A DNA stretch of 5,269 bases. Source: Actinomycetes bacterium. Lineage in GTDB: Bacteria; Actinomycetota; Acidimicrobiia; Acidimicrobiales; Palsa-688. How positions within the stretch are numbered: position 1 is the first letter of the stretch; every line of letters begins with the position of its first letter. The notes under the pieces were generated by a model. The model was not told the DNA's origin, searched no databases, and saw nothing but the letters and a program-made list of their open reading frames with translations. Positions 3,686-5,269 of the stretch are shown here, in pieces. The DNA lies in NCBI GenBank assembly GCA_021815935.1, contig JAKAZH010000140.1:1-5269 (forward strand). The letters are read 5' to 3'. The position numbers were made by a program, and so were the translations under genes.

Positions 3686-5269
3686 TCAGGTTCCGGTCAG
3701 CGGGTGACGCGGGGCGTCGACGAGGGAGAGCCCTTCAGGTAGACCCTCCACCGACACGCTGTCGCCTTCGACGGTGACCGTGACCCGGGCGCCGGCGAGA
3801 GGTATCCCCCCCACTCGCAGCCTTCCCACCTGCTCGGGAAGTGCAGGGTGCAGCCAGACCTTCCCCCGGGGTACCCACGGGTCGAGTCGTAGCAGCGTGC
3901 GCAGCATCAGCAACGGTGAAGCCGCCGACCAGGCTTGAGGCGAGCAGGCGGTTGGATACGGGACCACGAGGGGGTGCTCGATGCGCTCCAGGCCGCTGTA
4001 GAGCTCGGGTAGGCGTCCCCCCTGAGCCGACCCGGCGTCTATGACGCCCATGATCACCCGGTGGGCTTCCTTGGTGTAACCGTAGCGCATTAGCCCTGCG
4101 GCGGCGATAGCGGAATCGTGGGGCCACACCGAACCGCAGTGGTAGCTCACCGGGTTGTACCCGGTCATCGACGATCCGAGTGTGCGCACCCCCCAACCAC
4201 TGAACATCTCGGTACCGCTCAGCCGCTTCGCGACCGCCCCCGCCTTGTCCGCGTCGAGGATCCCGGTCCACAGGCAGTGACCCATGTTGGACGCGAGCGC
4301 GTCGATCGGCTTCTTGTCCCTGTCTAGACCCATAGCCAGCCAACCGCGATCCTCCAGCCAGAAATCCCGGTTGAACGCCGCCTTCAACTCCGCAGCGCGG
4401 GTCCTCATATGACTGGACAATGCGTTGTCGCCCTGCTCGGCAGCGAAGAAGGCCCGTGCCAGATAGGCACTGTAGGCATATCCTTGCACTTCGGCGAGGG
4501 CGATCGGCGGGTCGGCGAGACGCCCGTCGGCGAAGCGGATACCGCCGCTCGAGTCCTTCCACCCCTGATTGCGCAGTCCGCGGTCCGAGGCTCGCTGGTA
4601 TTCGATGTAGCCGTCGCCGTCGCGGTCGCCGAAGGTTTCCATCCACTCGATCGCACGGTCGGCGGCGGGCAGGAGGTTGTCGACCGCTTCGCGGGCCAGA
4701 CCCCAACGGCGCAGCTCCCCGAGCAGCATGACGAACAGAGGCGTCGCGTCGGCTGTCCCGTAGTAGATCGGGCCGCCACCGAGGGAGAGCGAGGACGTGT
4801 CGCCGAAGCGCATCTCGTGGAGGATCCGCCCGGGCTCCTCCTCGTTGCCGGGGTTGACCTCGGTCCCTTGGAACCGGGCAAGAGTCTGCAACGTCCCGAG
4901 CGCCAGCTCAGGGTCGACCAGTAAAGCCATGTAAGCGGATATGAGCGAGTCCCGGCCGAACAGCGTCATAAACCACGGAGCCCCGGCCGCAACGACCGTC
5001 CGCTCCGGGTAGTCAGGGTCGAATATCCGCAAGGATCCGAGATCCTCGGAGCCTCGGGCCACGACGCTGCGCAGGCCGTCATGGTCGGTGTCGACGACAG
5101 GCACGCTTCGCCGCCACGCCGCCATTCGCTCCGCCGGCGCAGCTCTGGTCACCGGTTGTCCGAGAAGCCACCGCGGTTCGATCTCGTCGCCGTCGATCCC
5201 GCAGATGAACTGTGTGCAAAGCGACCACGCGCTCCGGGACGCGATGATCACCTCCCAGCGGGCCGAGTC
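3686..5269 (-). CDS. Glycogen-debranching-type glycosidase (amylo-alpha-1,6-glucosidase family), N-terminus outside window
   Basis: The visible 527 residues form the C-terminal (alpha/alpha)6-barrel glycosidase domain and a short C-terminal beta region of the GDE family, which hydrolyses alpha-glucosidic links, typically in glycogen-like or alpha-1,6-branched glucans. Numbered from the window edge: FGRDSLISA near 104-112, YYGTADATPLFVMLLGEL (169-186), DRDGDGYIEY (215-224), NQGWKDS (234-240) carrying a likely catalytic Asp, EVQGYAYSAYL (260-270), NMGHCLWTGIL (328-338), GYNPVSYHCGSVWPHDSAI (370-388), and PYPTACSPQAWSAASPLLML (437-456). The first about 50 residues (including ARWEVIIASRSAW) look like the end of the N-terminal beta domain common in these proteins. 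The frame is open to the right edge, so GTG 5251 is probably not the start; the full protein is likely about 650-720 residues. No glycogen or trehalose gene is visible nearby. Substrate inferred from family. Confidence 0.9.
   Translation of the reverse strand, partial: DSARWEVIIASRSAWSLCTQFICGIDGDEIEPRWLLGQPVTRAAPAERMAAWRRSVPVVDTDHDGLRSVVARGSEDLGSLRIFDPDYPERTVVAAGAPWFMTLFGRDSLISAYMALLVDPELALGTLQTLARFQGTEVNPGNEEEPGRILHEMRFGDTSSLSLGGGPIYYGTADATPLFVMLLGELRRWGLAREAVDNLLPAADRAIEWMETFGDRDGDGYIEYQRASDRGLRNQGWKDSSGGIRFADGRLADPPIALAEVQGYAYSAYLARAFFAAEQGDNALSSHMRTRAAELKAAFNRDFWLEDRGWLAMGLDRDKKPIDALASNMGHCLWTGILDADKAGAVAKRLSGTEMFSGWGVRTLGSSMTGYNPVSYHCGSVWPHDSAIAAAGLMRYGYTKEAHRVIMGVIDAGSAQGGRLPELYSGLERIEHPLVVPYPTACSPQAWSAASPLLMLRTLLRLDPWVPRGKVWLHPALPEQVGRLRVGGIPLAGARVTVTVEGDSVSVEGLPEGLSLVDAPRHPLTGT

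Noticed and set aside
3735..4706. 323-residue leftward ORF within the debranching enzyme gene
   Set aside because: Arg-rich shadow frame; the family motifs GRDSL, NQGWKDS and WPHDS lie in the other frame.
3686..5251. GTG 5251 as the true start of the debranching enzyme
   Set aside because: The frame stays open to the window edge (reading DSARWE before it), and the family has a sizeable N-terminal domain that would be missing, so the gene almost certainly continues beyond the window.

Overview
The window looks like chromosomal DNA from a high-GC bacterium, most likely an actinobacterium. The protein sequences (an actinobacterial-type ThiE, a FadE-like dehydrogenase, a GDE-type debranching enzyme) and GC-rich codon use point that way. 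Acidimicrobiia is a guess from overall protein style and was not tested. No mobile element, tRNA, rRNA or CRISPR array was seen.

Layout, left to right. (1) The 3' part of thiE (thiamine-phosphate synthase), cut by the left edge, reads rightward to 486. (2) A 225-bp convergent gap holds a short stem-loop and an 11-bp tandem repeat. (3) A leftward alpha/beta-hydrolase gene (712-1554) has Ala where the nucleophile Ser is expected. (4) An unusual 292-bp gap (1555-1846) on the leftward strand carries a good sigma70-like promoter, a Shine-Dalgarno sequence with about 17 nt of complementarity to the 16S rRNA 3' end, a possible 14-codon leader ORF, a two-part stem-loop, a second strong Shine-Dalgarno and a 12-bp dyad, all ahead of the hydrolase. 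(5) A leftward acyl-CoA dehydrogenase gene (1847-2962) appears to lack both known positions of the catalytic glutamate. (6) A 100-bp divergent promoter region has an operator-like palindrome. (7) A rightward metallo-beta-lactamase-fold (glyoxalase II-like) hydrolase gene spans 3063-3665. (8) A leftward glycogen-debranching-type glycosidase gene is cut by the right edge and converges on the previous gene with a 20-bp gap.

The genes do not form one obvious pathway: thiamine synthesis, acyl-CoA oxidation, thioester/glyoxal-type hydrolysis and alpha-glucan degradation sit side by side. The acyl-CoA dehydrogenase and alpha/beta-hydrolase share a strand, but a promoter-like sequence between them suggests the hydrolase has its own transcript with a long leader. 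That leader is the part of the window least explained by known genes and the best candidate for something new. I could not compare it with any database.
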